DNA from: Comamonadaceae bacterium
Lineage (GTDB): Bacteria; Pseudomonadota; Gammaproteobacteria; Burkholderiales; Burkholderiaceae_C
Direction of reading: 5' to 3'
NCBI GenBank assembly: GCA_947476465.1
Contig: CANJQN010000038.1
Span: 1-40,579 of the forward strand
Length of the DNA: 40,579 nt
Shown here: positions 25,220-34,766 of the stretch, one piece after another
Layout: each line of letters starts with the position of its first letter
Numbering within the stretch: the stretch's first letter is position 1
Program-made: the position numbers and the translations under genes
The notes under the pieces: generated by a model
What the model saw: only the letters and a program-made list of their open reading frames with translations
Told to the model about the DNA's origin: nothing
Database searches by the model: none

Positions 25220-25660
25220 ATGTACGACCGCTACCAGGACCTGCTTGCCGCCTTCGCGCGCGCCAACCAACTCGACGCCGACATGCTCACCCAGACCCAG
25301 GCGTTGGAACTCGACGGGCTGTCGGTCGGCCTGGCGTTCGAAGGGGAGGGCGGTGAGGCCGACCTGGTGTGCTTTTGCGACCTGGGCCAGCCCGTGCCCG
25401 AACGGGCTGCCGAGGTGTTCAAGGACATGCTGGAAGCCAATCACTTCTGGCTGGGCACCGGCGGTGCCACACTGGGCTTGCAGCCCGCTACCGGCAACGT
25501 GATGCTGGCTTTGCGCACCCCGCTGGCCGTGCTGGGGATCGAGGGCCTCGCCGCCTTGCTCAAGTTGTTTACCAAGGTCGCCTCGTTCTGGGCGCGGCAC
25601 CTGCGGTCGGACACGGGCCAGGGCTCGGGCGTGCTGCACTTTCCGGCGGTTGCGCTTTGA
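25220..25660 (+). CDS. CesT-family type III secretion chaperone
   Basis: A 146-residue acidic protein matching the CesT/Tir-chaperone fold. It has an N-terminal helix (YQDLLAAFARANQL), beta strands (LSVGLAFEG, ADLVCFCDLG), and the hallmark block VFKDMLEANHFWLGTGGATL, in which a helix is followed by TGGATLGL. Then LALRTPLAVL and a C-terminal helix complete the fold. Such chaperones are dimers that keep one effector partly unfolded for export. The ATG has AGGAG 6 bases upstream. A large unrecognised gene follows 20 bp downstream, the usual chaperone-effector order. No type III apparatus gene is in the window, and I found no PIP or hrp box upstream. Confidence 0.82.
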   Translation: MYDRYQDLLAAFARANQLDADMLTQTQALELDGLSVGLAFEGEGGEADLVCFCDLGQPVPERAAEVFKDMLEANHFWLGTGGATLGLQPATGNVMLALRTPLAVLGIEGLAALLKLFTKVASFWARHLRSDTGQGSGVLHFPAVAL

Positions 25661-25680
25661 ACCGCAGCCGCAAAGCCCTC

Positions 25681-27180
25681 ATGGCTGGTCCGGTGTACTT
25701 CATCCCGGGCGCCGCCGCTGGTGGCGACCGGGTCCAGGTCGCCCGCAAGCATGCACAACTGCCGCCGCCGGCCGCGGGCGGCTCCGCATCGCGTGAGGTA
25801 CGCCCTGGCCATGGCGCACGGTCGGTTGTCACCGGGGTCGTCGGCGCGGCTTTGGGCCTGGCCGCCGCCGTCACGGTCATCGGCGTCGCGGTGGCCCTGT
25901 GGCCGCTGGCCAAGATCGGCCAGCTGGTCAATCAGTACGTGACCGAGCCGCTCGCTGAAAAGCGCTTGCACAACGCCCACCGTACCCAACTGGACGCCCT
26001 GGCGCAGCCCAAGGCCGACTCTCTGGTCAAGAACGGGCGCGCCATGGATCTGCTGTACCAGCACGCCGGCATCGGGAAGGCCCGCAATGCCTGCGACACC
26101 GGGGGCCGCATGGGCCGCGACGAGCTGGCCCGCCTGGTGGCCACTGGCGAGCGGCTGGTGACAGCGCTTGACGTGAACGCTCTTGAAGAAGGCAACACCA
26201 TTGCGGTCACCACCGCCGGCGGACAAAGGCACCACATCGCCTGCAGCGCCTATGGCGCGCGTGCCATCTCCTGGTATTTGATGGCGGTCGCCGCGCGCGA
26301 GCAGATTCGGTCGCCCCGTCCGCTGCCGCGCGTTGTTGAGCAGGGCGCCTATGTCTTGAAAGATCCAGACCGCAAGCTCTATCGCTTCCTCAGCGCCTGC
26401 CCCACGGCCGGGGCGCGGCCGTCCTCGCACTTCAACGAGCGTGCCGATCACGACCAGCAGGACATCCTCGGCGGTGTGATTCGCACCAACAAGTCTGCAC
26501 AGCGCCGAATCGACGACTTCCGCTCACGGATGCCGGGAGATGCGGACACGATGTTGTTCGACACGCTGCGATCAAGCAATGGTGACGGCATCCCCGAGCT
26601 GCTCATCAAGTGGGAGACCGGCGGCACCCAGGGTGGCGGCGCCAACGAGGCGCATCACAACGCGGTTGACCGGTGCACCCGCCACGCCGCCGCGTTCCAT
26701 CGCTACATGCGTCACACACTTGACTTTCCAGGTGCCTTCAGCCGCGAACTCGCGCATGCCTTCAATGCGGGGATCGGCCGCGAGCCGCCATTGATGCGCA
26801 AGGAGCACGTGAAGCAAGGCCCGTTGCGAACGACGGTGTACGAGGCACTGCTGGAGCTCACGGCTCATGCGCGGCGTTCGGGCTTTTCCGCTTTGACCCT
26901 GAACCAGGTCAAGTCGCAGGTGGGACGCGCAGGACTGCAGGGCGTCGAGGCCGTGCTTGAGTCGCTGAGAGAATTCACCACCGCGCGCCCTGACGAAGAC
27001 AGCCTTGTGCGAAAGCTGCACGCTTTTGAACAGGTGATGCAGGCCGCCCTCCTTCAAATGGAGCGGGTCGACGGCATGCGCAGGCGCGGCGCCGAGGTGC
27101 AACTGCCTGTGTTCACCTGCGACCTGAGCGCCAACGACTTCTTGCAGCACTTGACATCAGACGAATTTGTGTGGCCCTAA
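25681..27180 (+). CDS. Unrecognised 499-residue protein, candidate type III effector
   Basis: I do not recognise this protein's family. It starts 20 bp after the CesT-like chaperone (ATG 25681; a TTG at 25657 overlapping the chaperone stop is an alternative). The first 45 residues are polar and low in structure, with a Pro/Ala/Gly stretch (QLPPPAAGG), as in secretion signals. One clear hydrophobic segment follows (about residues 55-82, VTGVVGAALGLAAAVTVIGV). The rest is mostly helical and soluble, with a Gly-rich patch (WETGGTQGGGANEAHHNAV) and many His, Asp and Arg. The context suggests a secreted effector that may insert into a host membrane. This is inference; no enzymatic motif was found. 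Confidence 0.6.
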   Translation: MAGPVYFIPGAAAGGDRVQVARKHAQLPPPAAGGSASREVRPGHGARSVVTGVVGAALGLAAAVTVIGVAVALWPLAKIGQLVNQYVTEPLAEKRLHNAHRTQLDALAQPKADSLVKNGRAMDLLYQHAGIGKARNACDTGGRMGRDELARLVATGERLVTALDVNALEEGNTIAVTTAGGQRHHIACSAYGARAISWYLMAVAAREQIRSPRPLPRVVEQGAYVLKDPDRKLYRFLSACPTAGARPSSHFNERADHDQQDILGGVIRTNKSAQRRIDDFRSRMPGDADTMLFDTLRSSNGDGIPELLIKWETGGTQGGGANEAHHNAVDRCTRHAAAFHRYMRHTLDFPGAFSRELAHAFNAGIGREPPLMRKEHVKQGPLRTTVYEALLELTAHARRSGFSALTLNQVKSQVGRAGLQGVEAVLESLREFTTARPDEDSLVRKLHAFEQVMQAALLQMERVDGMRRRGAEVQLPVFTCDLSANDFLQHLTSDEFVWP

Positions 27181-27188
27181 ACGCGCGA

Positions 27189-27228
27189 AAATCGTCCGAA
27201 ATCGTCCGAAATCGCCCCAAATCGACCG
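27189..27228. repeat. Decameric tandem repeat
   Basis: Four consecutive 10-bp units follow the candidate effector gene: AAATCGTCCG twice, then AAATCGCCCC and AAATCGACCG. A more diverged unit (CGATGGCCCG) comes next. It starts 9 bases after the stop codon and is not in a gene. Confidence 0.85.
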
Positions 27229-27278
27229 CGATGGCCCGAACCCATTGGGCCTGCCTGTTCTTTGGGCAGCGCCCGCAA

Positions 27279-27297
27279 AGCCAAGCCTGGCTTGGCT
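27279..27297. terminator. Hairpin between convergent genes, possible weak terminator
   Basis: A perfect 8-bp stem, AGCCAAGC with GCTTGGCT and a 3-base loop, sits between the candidate effector gene and the convergent MBL gene. It lacks a T-run on either side, so termination would be weak or Rho-assisted. Confidence 0.4.
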
Positions 27298-27359
27298 ATC
27301 TTGAGTTGTTCAAGAAGCTATCCACAGCTTAGGCCACAGCGGGCAGGGATAACTCGGTC

Positions 27360-28718
27360 TCAGGTCAGGTCGACGGCCTCTGTGTAAAAAGGCACATGGC
27401 AGTTCCAGCGCAGCGTGTGCTCGATGCGCTGGCGCAGGGCATCGGCCGCCGCCGGCTCGCCGTGGGTGATGAAGGTCTTTTTGGGCGCGTGCGGCAGCTT
27501 GCGCATCCACTCGAGAATTTCGCCCGCGTCGGCATGGGCCGACAGGTGCGCAAGCTGTTCGACCTCGGCGCGCACTGGAACGTCTTCGCCAAAGATGCGC
27601 AGCGAGGTTGCGCCGCCGGCCAGGGCCGCGCCGCGCGTTCCGCCGGCCTGGTAGCCGGCCAGCAAGATGGTGTTGCGCTTGTCAGGCGCAAAGGCCTGCA
27701 GGTGGTGCACCACGCGCCCGCCGGTGGCCATGCCGCTGGCCGCGATGATCACCATCGGCCCCTTGCGCGCATTCAACTCGCGCGATTCGTCGGGCGACTG
27801 CACGATCCGCACGTCGGCCGTCATGGCCTCGTATTCGGTGCGGCTCATGCGCAATTCATCAGTGTGGCGCCAGAAGACCTCGGTGGCCGCGGCCGCCATG
27901 GGGCTGTTGAGATACACGGGCAGGTGGTGGATCAGGCCGCGCTGCTTGAGCAGGTAGATGCAGTACAGCAGCGCCTGCGCACGCCCGACCGCGAACGCCG
28001 GAATCACCACCACGCCGCCGCGCGCGGCCGTGCGGTTGATCACCTCGGCCAGCTTGTCCAGCGGATCGACCGGCGGATGCAGGCGGTCGCCGTAGGTGGA
28101 TTCGATCACCAGGTAGTCGGCGCCATCGGGCGTGACCGGCGCCTTCATCACCAGGTCATTGGGGCGGCCGAGGTCGCCGGAAAAAAGAATCGACCGCTCG
28201 CCGTCGTCCAGCCGCACGAAGGCCGAGCCCGGCATGTGGCCAGAGGGCCAGAAGTGGCCCTTGAGCCCCGGTGCTGCGTCGAAATCCTTGCCGTGCTTGA
28301 TCGGCTTGAACAGCTTGAGGCATTGCTCGGCGTCTTGCCGCGTGTACAGCGGCAGGGCGGGGTGGTGCTTGCTGGTGCCGTGGCGGTTGTTGTAGTCGGC
28401 CTCTTCTTCCAGCAAGTGGCCGCAGTCGGGCAGCAGGATGCGGCACAGGTCGTAAGTGGCCGGCGTGCAATGCACCGGGCCGCGAAAGCCATTGCGCGCC
28501 AGCAGCGGCAGGTAGCCGCTGTGGTCGATGTGGGCGTGCGTGAGCACCACCGCGTTCACCTGCGCCGGATCCACAGGAAAGGGTGTCCAGTTGCGAATCC
28601 GCAAGGGTTTGTAACCCTGGAACAGGCCGCAGTCGACCAAGACGCGCCCATGGCCGTTGCGAAGCAGGTACTTGGACCCGGTGACGGTATCCGTGGCGCC
28701 GAGGAACTGAAGTTGCAT
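27360..28718 (-). CDS. MBL-fold/beta-CASP RNA-processing-type hydrolase
   Basis: A 452-residue protein with a metallo-beta-lactamase domain, a beta-CASP insert and the RNA-specificity motif region at the C-terminus. The zinc-binding motif THAHIDHSGYLP is at 60-71 (His61, His63, Asp65, His66). SGHMPGSAFV, LFSGDLGR and IIAASGMATGGRVVHHLQ are the later family motifs. Homologues include archaeal and eukaryotic CPSF-73-like nucleases and bacterial proteins of the YsgA/TTHA0252 type with endoribonuclease activity. It probably acts on RNA in the cytoplasm. It is a single gene divergent from nothing close; the GntR gene upstream is in the same direction with a 45-bp gap. Confidence 0.88.
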   Translation of the reverse strand: MQLQFLGATDTVTGSKYLLRNGHGRVLVDCGLFQGYKPLRIRNWTPFPVDPAQVNAVVLTHAHIDHSGYLPLLARNGFRGPVHCTPATYDLCRILLPDCGHLLEEEADYNNRHGTSKHHPALPLYTRQDAEQCLKLFKPIKHGKDFDAAPGLKGHFWPSGHMPGSAFVRLDDGERSILFSGDLGRPNDLVMKAPVTPDGADYLVIESTYGDRLHPPVDPLDKLAEVINRTAARGGVVVIPAFAVGRAQALLYCIYLLKQRGLIHHLPVYLNSPMAAAATEVFWRHTDELRMSRTEYEAMTADVRIVQSPDESRELNARKGPMVIIAASGMATGGRVVHHLQAFAPDKRNTILLAGYQAGGTRGAALAGGATSLRIFGEDVPVRAEVEQLAHLSAHADAGEILEWMRKLPHAPKKTFITHGEPAAADALRQRIEHTLRWNCHVPFYTEAVDLT

Positions 28719-28763
28719 CCTGTTACTTTAGCAGCGCGATGGCGCCTGTGGGGTGCCGGGCGA

Positions 28764-29450
28764 CTAGCGCGATGGCGCCGCCGCCGATTGCTTGAGGATC
28801 GCCGCCCGCACCTTGCGCACATGGCCGATGCCGGCCGCGTCGGCCAGTTTCTCGTTACCCGCCAGCACAGCTTGCCCAATGTCGCGGTAATCGCGCAGGC
28901 GCAGTTGCTGCAGCGAACTCAGGCGGTGCTGGGCATGCACGATGGGCATGTGGATGGCGCGGAACATCCGGCGCAGCTCGCGGCTGGCGCCCAGGTCGAG
29001 CAGCACCCGGTAGAAGTGGCGGCGGGCGCGGGTGAAGTCTTCGGGTGCGGCGGCGTGGCCGGCCTTGTCCAGGCGCTCCAGCGCGTTTTCCAGCGCCTGC
29101 GTGGCACCACCCGCGGCGACCGCACGGGCGGCGGTACGGGCCAGCAGGCCGGTCAGGCGCTCGGCCACGTCGAGCACGTCGAGCGTTTCTCGCACCGACA
29201 GCGAACACACGACCGCGCCCTTGTGCCGCACGATCTCGATCACACCCTCGGCGGCCAGGCGTTGCAGGGCTTCTCGCACCGAGTTGCGGCCCACGCCGAA
29301 CTGCGCGGCCAGGTCCCCCTCTACCAGGCGCTGGCCGGGCACCACATGGTGCGTGTCCAGGCCGTTGACAATGCCGAAGTACACCGTGTCCGACGCGCTG
29401 GCGGGCGTGTCGGCGCTGGTGCGGGAAGGGGCGGCGGTGTGGCTGGGCAT
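28764..29450 (-). CDS. GntR family regulator, FadR/FCD subgroup
   Basis: A 228-residue regulator. The winged helix-turn-helix spans about residues 22-85 (PGQRLVEGDLAAQFGVGRNS, VREALQRLAAEGVI). An all-helical FCD-type ligand domain follows (RLTGLLARTAARAVA, ARRHFYRVLLDLGAS). FCD regulators sense acyl-CoAs or organic acids. It is divergent from the acyl-CoA dehydrogenase operon with a 134-bp gap, in which a perfect FadR-type operator is seen, so it most likely controls that operon and itself. Confidence 0.9.
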   Translation of the reverse strand: MPSHTAAPSRTSADTPASASDTVYFGIVNGLDTHHVVPGQRLVEGDLAAQFGVGRNSVREALQRLAAEGVIEIVRHKGAVVCSLSVRETLDVLDVAERLTGLLARTAARAVAAGGATQALENALERLDKAGHAAAPEDFTRARRHFYRVLLDLGASRELRRMFRAIHMPIVHAQHRLSSLQQLRLRDYRDIGQAVLAGNEKLADAAGIGHVRKVRAAILKQSAAAPSR

Positions 29451-29511
29451 GGTGGCGTTGGCTTGGGCCGGGAGAGCGATCGCGATTATCGTTCTACTTT
29501 ATCGTGGGATT

Positions 29512-29528
29512 AGATTGTCCTACAATCT
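29512..29528. promoter_or_regulatory. GntR/FCD operator
   Basis: A perfect 7-3-7 inverted repeat, AGATTGT-CCT-ACAATCT, lies in the gap between the GntR gene and the acyl-CoA dehydrogenase gene. Its core TTGTCCTACAA fits the FadR-subgroup consensus TNGTNNNACNA exactly. It is 57 bp before the dehydrogenase ATG, where it could overlap the promoter. Confidence 0.7.
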
Positions 29529-29584
29529 GCGCACCCAAGAATATCGCTGTTCACCTCCTCACCCCCCATCGAACCGGAGCTCAC

Positions 29585-30765
<1,181 letters not shown>

Positions 30766-30769
<4 letters not shown>

Positions 30770-31542
30770 CCGACAAGGCGTTGAACCGATTTCGGCTCGA
30801 CGGCAAGCGGGCGCTGGTTACCGGTGCCTCCAGCGGGCTGGGCGAGCACTTCGCCCGCCTGCTGGCCCAGGCGGGCGCGGATGTGGTGGTGGCGGCGCGG
30901 CGTGTCGACAAGTTGCAGGCCCTGGTGCAGGAGATCGCCGCCGCCGGTGGCCAGGCCAGCGCGGTGGCGCTGGACGTCACCGACCCGGCCAGCGTGCGCC
31001 GCTGCTTCGACGACATCGCCAGCGGCGGTGTGCCCGACGTCATCATCAACAACGCCGGCGTCACCGTGACCAAGCCCGCGCTGCAGCAGACCCCCGAAGA
31101 TTTCGACCAGGTGCTCGACACCAACCTCAGGGGCGGCTGGCTGGTCGCCACCGAGGCGGCGCGGCGCATGGTGGCCGCGGGCAAGGGCGGCGCGATTGTG
31201 AACATCGCTTCCATCCTCGGCGAGCGGGTGGCGGGTGGCGTGGCGCCTTATGCGATTTCCAAGGCCGGCGTCATTCAGGCCACCAAGGCGTTGGCGCTGG
31301 AGCTGGCACGCTACGGCATTCGTGTCAACGCACTCATGCCCGGCTATGTGGCCACCGACCTCAATCGAGAATTTCTGGCCAGCGAGCCGGGCCAGAAACT
31401 GCGCGCCCGTATCCCCAGCCGTCGCTTTGGCGAACTGAGCGACCTCGACGGGCCGCTGCTGCTGCTGGCCTCGGACGCGGGCGCCGCGATCTCCGGCGCC
31501 GCGCTGGCGGTGGATGGGGCGCACCTGGTGGGTGGGCTATGA
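30766..31542 (+). CDS. SDR family oxidoreductase
   Basis: A 258-residue classical short-chain dehydrogenase/reductase. The cofactor loop is TGASSGLG (19-26), with NNAG at 95-98 and the full catalytic set Ser149, Tyr162 and Lys166 (PYAISKAG). The Arg-rich AARR near 44 after the second strand suggests NADP(H). It should oxidise or reduce a hydroxyl/keto group of an acyl intermediate, for example a 3-hydroxyacyl-CoA. It is coupled by ATGA overlaps to both the dehydrogenase upstream and the kinase downstream. Confidence 0.92.
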
Positions 31543-32570
31543 GTGCTGATCTCTCCCTGGCGGCGCTTGAGCGCTACCTGCAGGCGCAGGGGCTGTTGCA
31601 TGGCCCGCTGACCCTCGGCGTGCTCGCGGGCGGGCAGTCCAACCCGACCTTCAAGCTCACCACCGGTGGCCGGCACTACGTGCTGCGCAAACAGCCCTCG
31701 GGCACCCTGCTGCCGGGGGCCCATGCCATCGATCGCGAGCACCGCGTCATGAAGGCCTTGCAAGGCACCGCCGTGCCGGTGCCCACGATGCTGGCCTACT
31801 GCGACGACGCCAGCATCGTCGGCACGCCGTTTTTCCTGATGGACTTCCTGGACGGCCGCGTGCTGGCGGACCAGTCGCTGCCCGGCATGACGCCCGCCGA
31901 GCGCGGCGCCATCTACCGCGAGATGAACCGCGTGATCGCCGCCTTGCACAGCGTCGACTGGCGGGCCGTGGGGCTGGAGACGTTTGGCAAGCCGGGCAAT
32001 TACTTCGGCCGGCAGATCGCTCGCTGGTCGCGCCAGTGCCGCGAATCGACCGTGCCCCTGTCCGACGACATGCTGCGCCTGATGGACTGGCTGCCCCAGC
32101 ACATCCCGCCGGGTGACGAAACCACCCTGGTGCATGGCGACTTCCGGCTGGACAACCTGGTGCTTCACCCAAGCGAGCCGCGTGTCATCGGCGTGCTCGA
32201 CTGGGAGCTGTCGACGCTGGGACATCCGCTGGCCGATTTCGCCTACCACTGCATGAGCTGGCATATCCCGCCGAACGTCTGGCGCGGCATCAGCGGTCTG
32301 GACCTGGCGGCGTTGGGGATTCCGGGCGAAGAGGACTACATGCGCACGTACACGCGGGCCACGGGCCGCGAAGTGGCCGAGCACTGGAACTTTTATATGG
32401 CCTACAACCTGTTTCGCATGGCCGCCATCCTGCACGGCATTGCGCAGCGTGCCGTCGACGGCACCGCCGCTGGGGCGGACGCGGTGGAGACCGGTGCCAA
32501 GGCCGCGCCGCTGGCGGCCCTGGGGTGGGGCTGCGCCTTGCGTTACGCGGGCCGCAGCGCTGCGCATTGA
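31539..32570 (+). CDS. Phosphotransferase (APH-like kinase), ACAD10/11 kinase-domain type
   Basis: A 343-residue aminoglycoside-phosphotransferase-fold kinase. The opening AGGQSNPTFKL and VLRKQPSGTLLPGAHAIDRE are the pattern of the kinase half of ACAD10/ACAD11 and bacterial LvaA-type proteins. Lys51 and Glu67 should hold ATP; the catalytic loop is VHGDFRLDNLVLHP (Asp201, Asn206) and the Mg-binding motif is VLDWELSTLG (Asp221). Known relatives phosphorylate the hydroxyl of 4-hydroxyacyl-CoAs. It overlaps the SDR gene by 4 bp and ends the operon. The ATG at 31539 is chosen for this overlap. Confidence 0.9.
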   Translation: MSADLSLAALERYLQAQGLLHGPLTLGVLAGGQSNPTFKLTTGGRHYVLRKQPSGTLLPGAHAIDREHRVMKALQGTAVPVPTMLAYCDDASIVGTPFFLMDFLDGRVLADQSLPGMTPAERGAIYREMNRVIAALHSVDWRAVGLETFGKPGNYFGRQIARWSRQCRESTVPLSDDMLRLMDWLPQHIPPGDETTLVHGDFRLDNLVLHPSEPRVIGVLDWELSTLGHPLADFAYHCMSWHIPPNVWRGISGLDLAALGIPGEEDYMRTYTRATGREVAEHWNFYMAYNLFRMAAILHGIAQRAVDGTAAGADAVETGAKAAPLAALGWGCALRYAGRSAAH

Positions 32571-32600
32571 GGTTTCCCTATCTTTCGCGACACGCACCCT

Positions 32601-32634
32601 CCGTTCGCCCTGAGCACCGTCGAAGGGCTCAGCG
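32601..32634. repeat. Dispersed CGTTCGCCCTGAGC-type repeat
   Basis: A short palindromic element starting CCGTTCGCCCTGAGC and ending GAAGGGCTCAGCG lies between two convergent genes. CTGAGC and GCTCAG can pair as a stem. A closely related copy is at 40534-40561. Such elements are scattered widely in Comamonadaceae genomes; here it may also help stop transcripts from both sides. Confidence 0.7.
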
Positions 32635-32643
32635 CGATCGGGG

Positions 32644-34581
32644 TCACGCTGTCGCGTCGATCGCCTCGATCTGCCCCGTCAGTTCGAGCCAGCGCTCTTC
32701 CAGCGGCTGCAGCTCGCCGCCGATAGCCTTCAAGCGGCGGCCCAGGTCGGCCATTTCGGCGGGGCCCATGGGCTGCGCAAGGCGCGCTTCGAAATCGGCC
32801 TTGTCCGCTTCCAGCTGCGCCATGCGCGCCTCGGTCTTTTCCAGATCCTTGCGCAGCGGACGCAGGCGCATCGTCGCGTCCTGGCGCTGCTGGGCGTCTG
32901 AGGCCGTGGCGGCCACGACAGGAGCGGGCGCCGCGGCATCAGTCTGGTTGCGCGCTTCTTCCCTCAGCCGCTTGGATTCGTCCAGCAGGTACTGCTGGTA
33001 GTCGTCGAGGTCGCCGTCGAAAGGCTTGATCTCGCCGCGCCCGACCAGCCAGAACTCGTCGCACACCGAGCGCAGCAGGGCGCGGTCGTGGCTGACCAGC
33101 ATCAGGGTGCCTTCGAACTCGTTGAGCGCGACGGCCAGGGCCTCTCGGGTGGCCAGATCCAAGTGGTTGGTGGGCTCGTCCAGCAGCAGCAGGTTGGGGC
33201 GCTGCCAGACCATCATGGCCAGCACCAGCCGCGCTTTTTCGCCGCCGCTCATGGTGCCCACGGCCTGCCTGACCATGTCGCCTGAGAAGTTGAAGGTGCC
33301 CAGGAAGTTGCGCAACTCCTGCTCGCGCCCCGGGGGGCCGACCTCGCGGGCCAGGCGCGTCATATGCTCCAGCGGGTTGTCTGGCGGGCGAAGCACGTCC
33401 AGCTCTTGCTGGGCGAAGTAGCCGATGTTCAGGCCCTTGCCTTCGGTGATGGTGCCGGCGATGGCGCCGATCTCGTGGGCGATGGTCTTGACCAGGGTCG
33501 ATTTGCCCTGCCCGTTGGCGCCCAGGATGCCGATGCGCTGACCGGCCAGCACCGAGCGGCTGACACTGCGCAGGATGACCTTGTCGGGGCCGTAGCCGAA
33601 CGATGCGTCGCTGATGGCCAGCATCGGGTTGGGCAGGTTCTGCGGCTCCTTGAACTCGAAGGTGAAGTCGGCCTCGGCCAGCACCGGGCCGATCCTCTCC
33701 ATGCGCTCCAGCGCCTTGACCCGGCTTTGCGCCTGCTTGGCCTTGCTGGCCTTGGCCTTGAAGCGGTCGATGAACTTCTGCAGGTGCGCCATCTTCTCCT
33801 GCTGCTTGGAGAACGCGCTTTGCTGCTGCTCCAGCTGCAACAGACGCATGTTCTCGAAGGTGCTGTAGTTGCCGCCGTAGCGCGTGAGGCGCTGGTTCTC
33901 GATGTGCAGGGTGACGTTGGTCACCGCATCCAAAAACTCACGGTCGTGGCTGATGACGATCATGGTGCCGGCATAGCGCTGCAGCCACGATTCAAGCCAG
34001 ACCAGGGCGTCCAGGTCCAGGTGGTTGGTGGGCTCGTCCAGCAGCAGCAGATGTGACGGGCACATCAGCGCGCGGGCCAGTTGCAGGCGCATGCGCCAGC
34101 CGCCCGAGAAGCTGTTGACCGGGTTGTTCAGCTCGTCGCTGCGAAAGCCCAGGCCGAGGATCAGCGCCTGCGCGCGCGGCACCGCGTCGTGCTCGCCCGC
34201 GTCGTGCAGGTCGGCGTACGCGTGCGCGATGGCCATGCCGGCGTCCATGTCGTCGGGGTCGGCCTCGTGCGCGGCGTCGGCATCGGCCAGACGTTGGCGC
34301 ACGCCCATCAGGCGGGTGTCGCCGGCCAACACGAAGTCGGTGGCCGCCTCGTGCGTCTCGGGCATCTCCTGCGCCACCTGGGCCATCTCCCACTGGGTGG
34401 GGATGGAAAAATCGCCGCCGTCTTCGTGCAACGTGCCGTTGAACAGGCCGAACAAACTCGACTTGCCTGCGCCGTTGCGACCCACCAGGCCGACCTTCTC
34501 GCCGGGATTGAGGGTGACCGAGACCTTGTCGAGCAGCACCTTGGCGCCGCGTCGAAGAATGACATCGCGCAGTGTGATCAT
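32644..34581 (-). CDS. ABC-F ATPase, YheS-like
   Basis: A 645-residue soluble protein with two ABC ATPase domains and no membrane segments. The first domain has GRNGAGKSS and SGGWRMRLQLARALM; the second has GANGQGKST and SGGEKARLVLAMM. A linker with QQSAFSKQQEKMAHLQ between the domains and a C-terminal coiled coil (LRPLRKDLEKTEARMAQL) match the YheS branch of ABC-F factors, which act on ribosomes. The start MITLRDVILRRG at 34581 is the family start; an open extension to 34740 is encoded by a repeat element and is not part of the gene. It lies downstream of prmB in the same direction. Confidence 0.93.
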   Translation of the reverse strand: MITLRDVILRRGAKVLLDKVSVTLNPGEKVGLVGRNGAGKSSLFGLFNGTLHEDGGDFSIPTQWEMAQVAQEMPETHEAATDFVLAGDTRLMGVRQRLADADAAHEADPDDMDAGMAIAHAYADLHDAGEHDAVPRAQALILGLGFRSDELNNPVNSFSGGWRMRLQLARALMCPSHLLLLDEPTNHLDLDALVWLESWLQRYAGTMIVISHDREFLDAVTNVTLHIENQRLTRYGGNYSTFENMRLLQLEQQQSAFSKQQEKMAHLQKFIDRFKAKASKAKQAQSRVKALERMERIGPVLAEADFTFEFKEPQNLPNPMLAISDASFGYGPDKVILRSVSRSVLAGQRIGILGANGQGKSTLVKTIAHEIGAIAGTITEGKGLNIGYFAQQELDVLRPPDNPLEHMTRLAREVGPPGREQELRNFLGTFNFSGDMVRQAVGTMSGGEKARLVLAMMVWQRPNLLLLDEPTNHLDLATREALAVALNEFEGTLMLVSHDRALLRSVCDEFWLVGRGEIKPFDGDLDDYQQYLLDESKRLREEARNQTDAAAPAPVVAATASDAQQRQDATMRLRPLRKDLEKTEARMAQLEADKADFEARLAQPMGPAEMADLGRRLKAIGGELQPLEERWLELTGQIEAIDATA

Positions 34582-34587
34582 CGAGAT

Positions 34588-34766
34588 AGTCCAATGAAAC
34601 CGGCAAATCGGCCGTTCGTGGTTCCCACCCTGCGGGCAGGGGTCTGGCAGGGCGCCCTGCGTCGTTGCGTCCCTTGCCGAGGCGGCCAGCCTCGGCTGCA
34701 GGCCGCGCCTAGCAGGTCGCCCTGCCAAACCCCTGCGCACAGCCGATTTGCCGATTTCATTGGACT
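34588..34766. repeat. Large imperfect inverted repeat (REP/MITE-like element)
   Basis: The 25-base ends (34588-34612 and 34742-34766) are inverted copies with one mismatch, and the pairing resumes further inside (GGGCAGGGGTCTGGCAGGGC against its near-complement around 34710-34737), broken by about 20 extra bases in the left arm. A central 7-bp hairpin (CCGAGGC/GCCTCGG) lies near 34678-34696. The right end supplies the last codons and TGA stop of prmB. No transposase is present. Confidence 0.85.

Noticed and set aside
27318..27326. CTATCCACA, close to a DnaA box
   Set aside because: One site with one mismatch, no further boxes, no AT-rich region and no replication genes nearby.
27396..29513. 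Very long plus-strand open frame opposite the MBL and GntR genes
   Set aside because: It is an antisense shadow of two well-supported genes in high-GC DNA and has a low-complexity, His/Gln/Arg-rich translation.
34582..34740. N-terminal extension of the ABC-F protein
   Set aside because: It is encoded by the inverted-repeat element and has no family similarity; the conserved start is at 34581.
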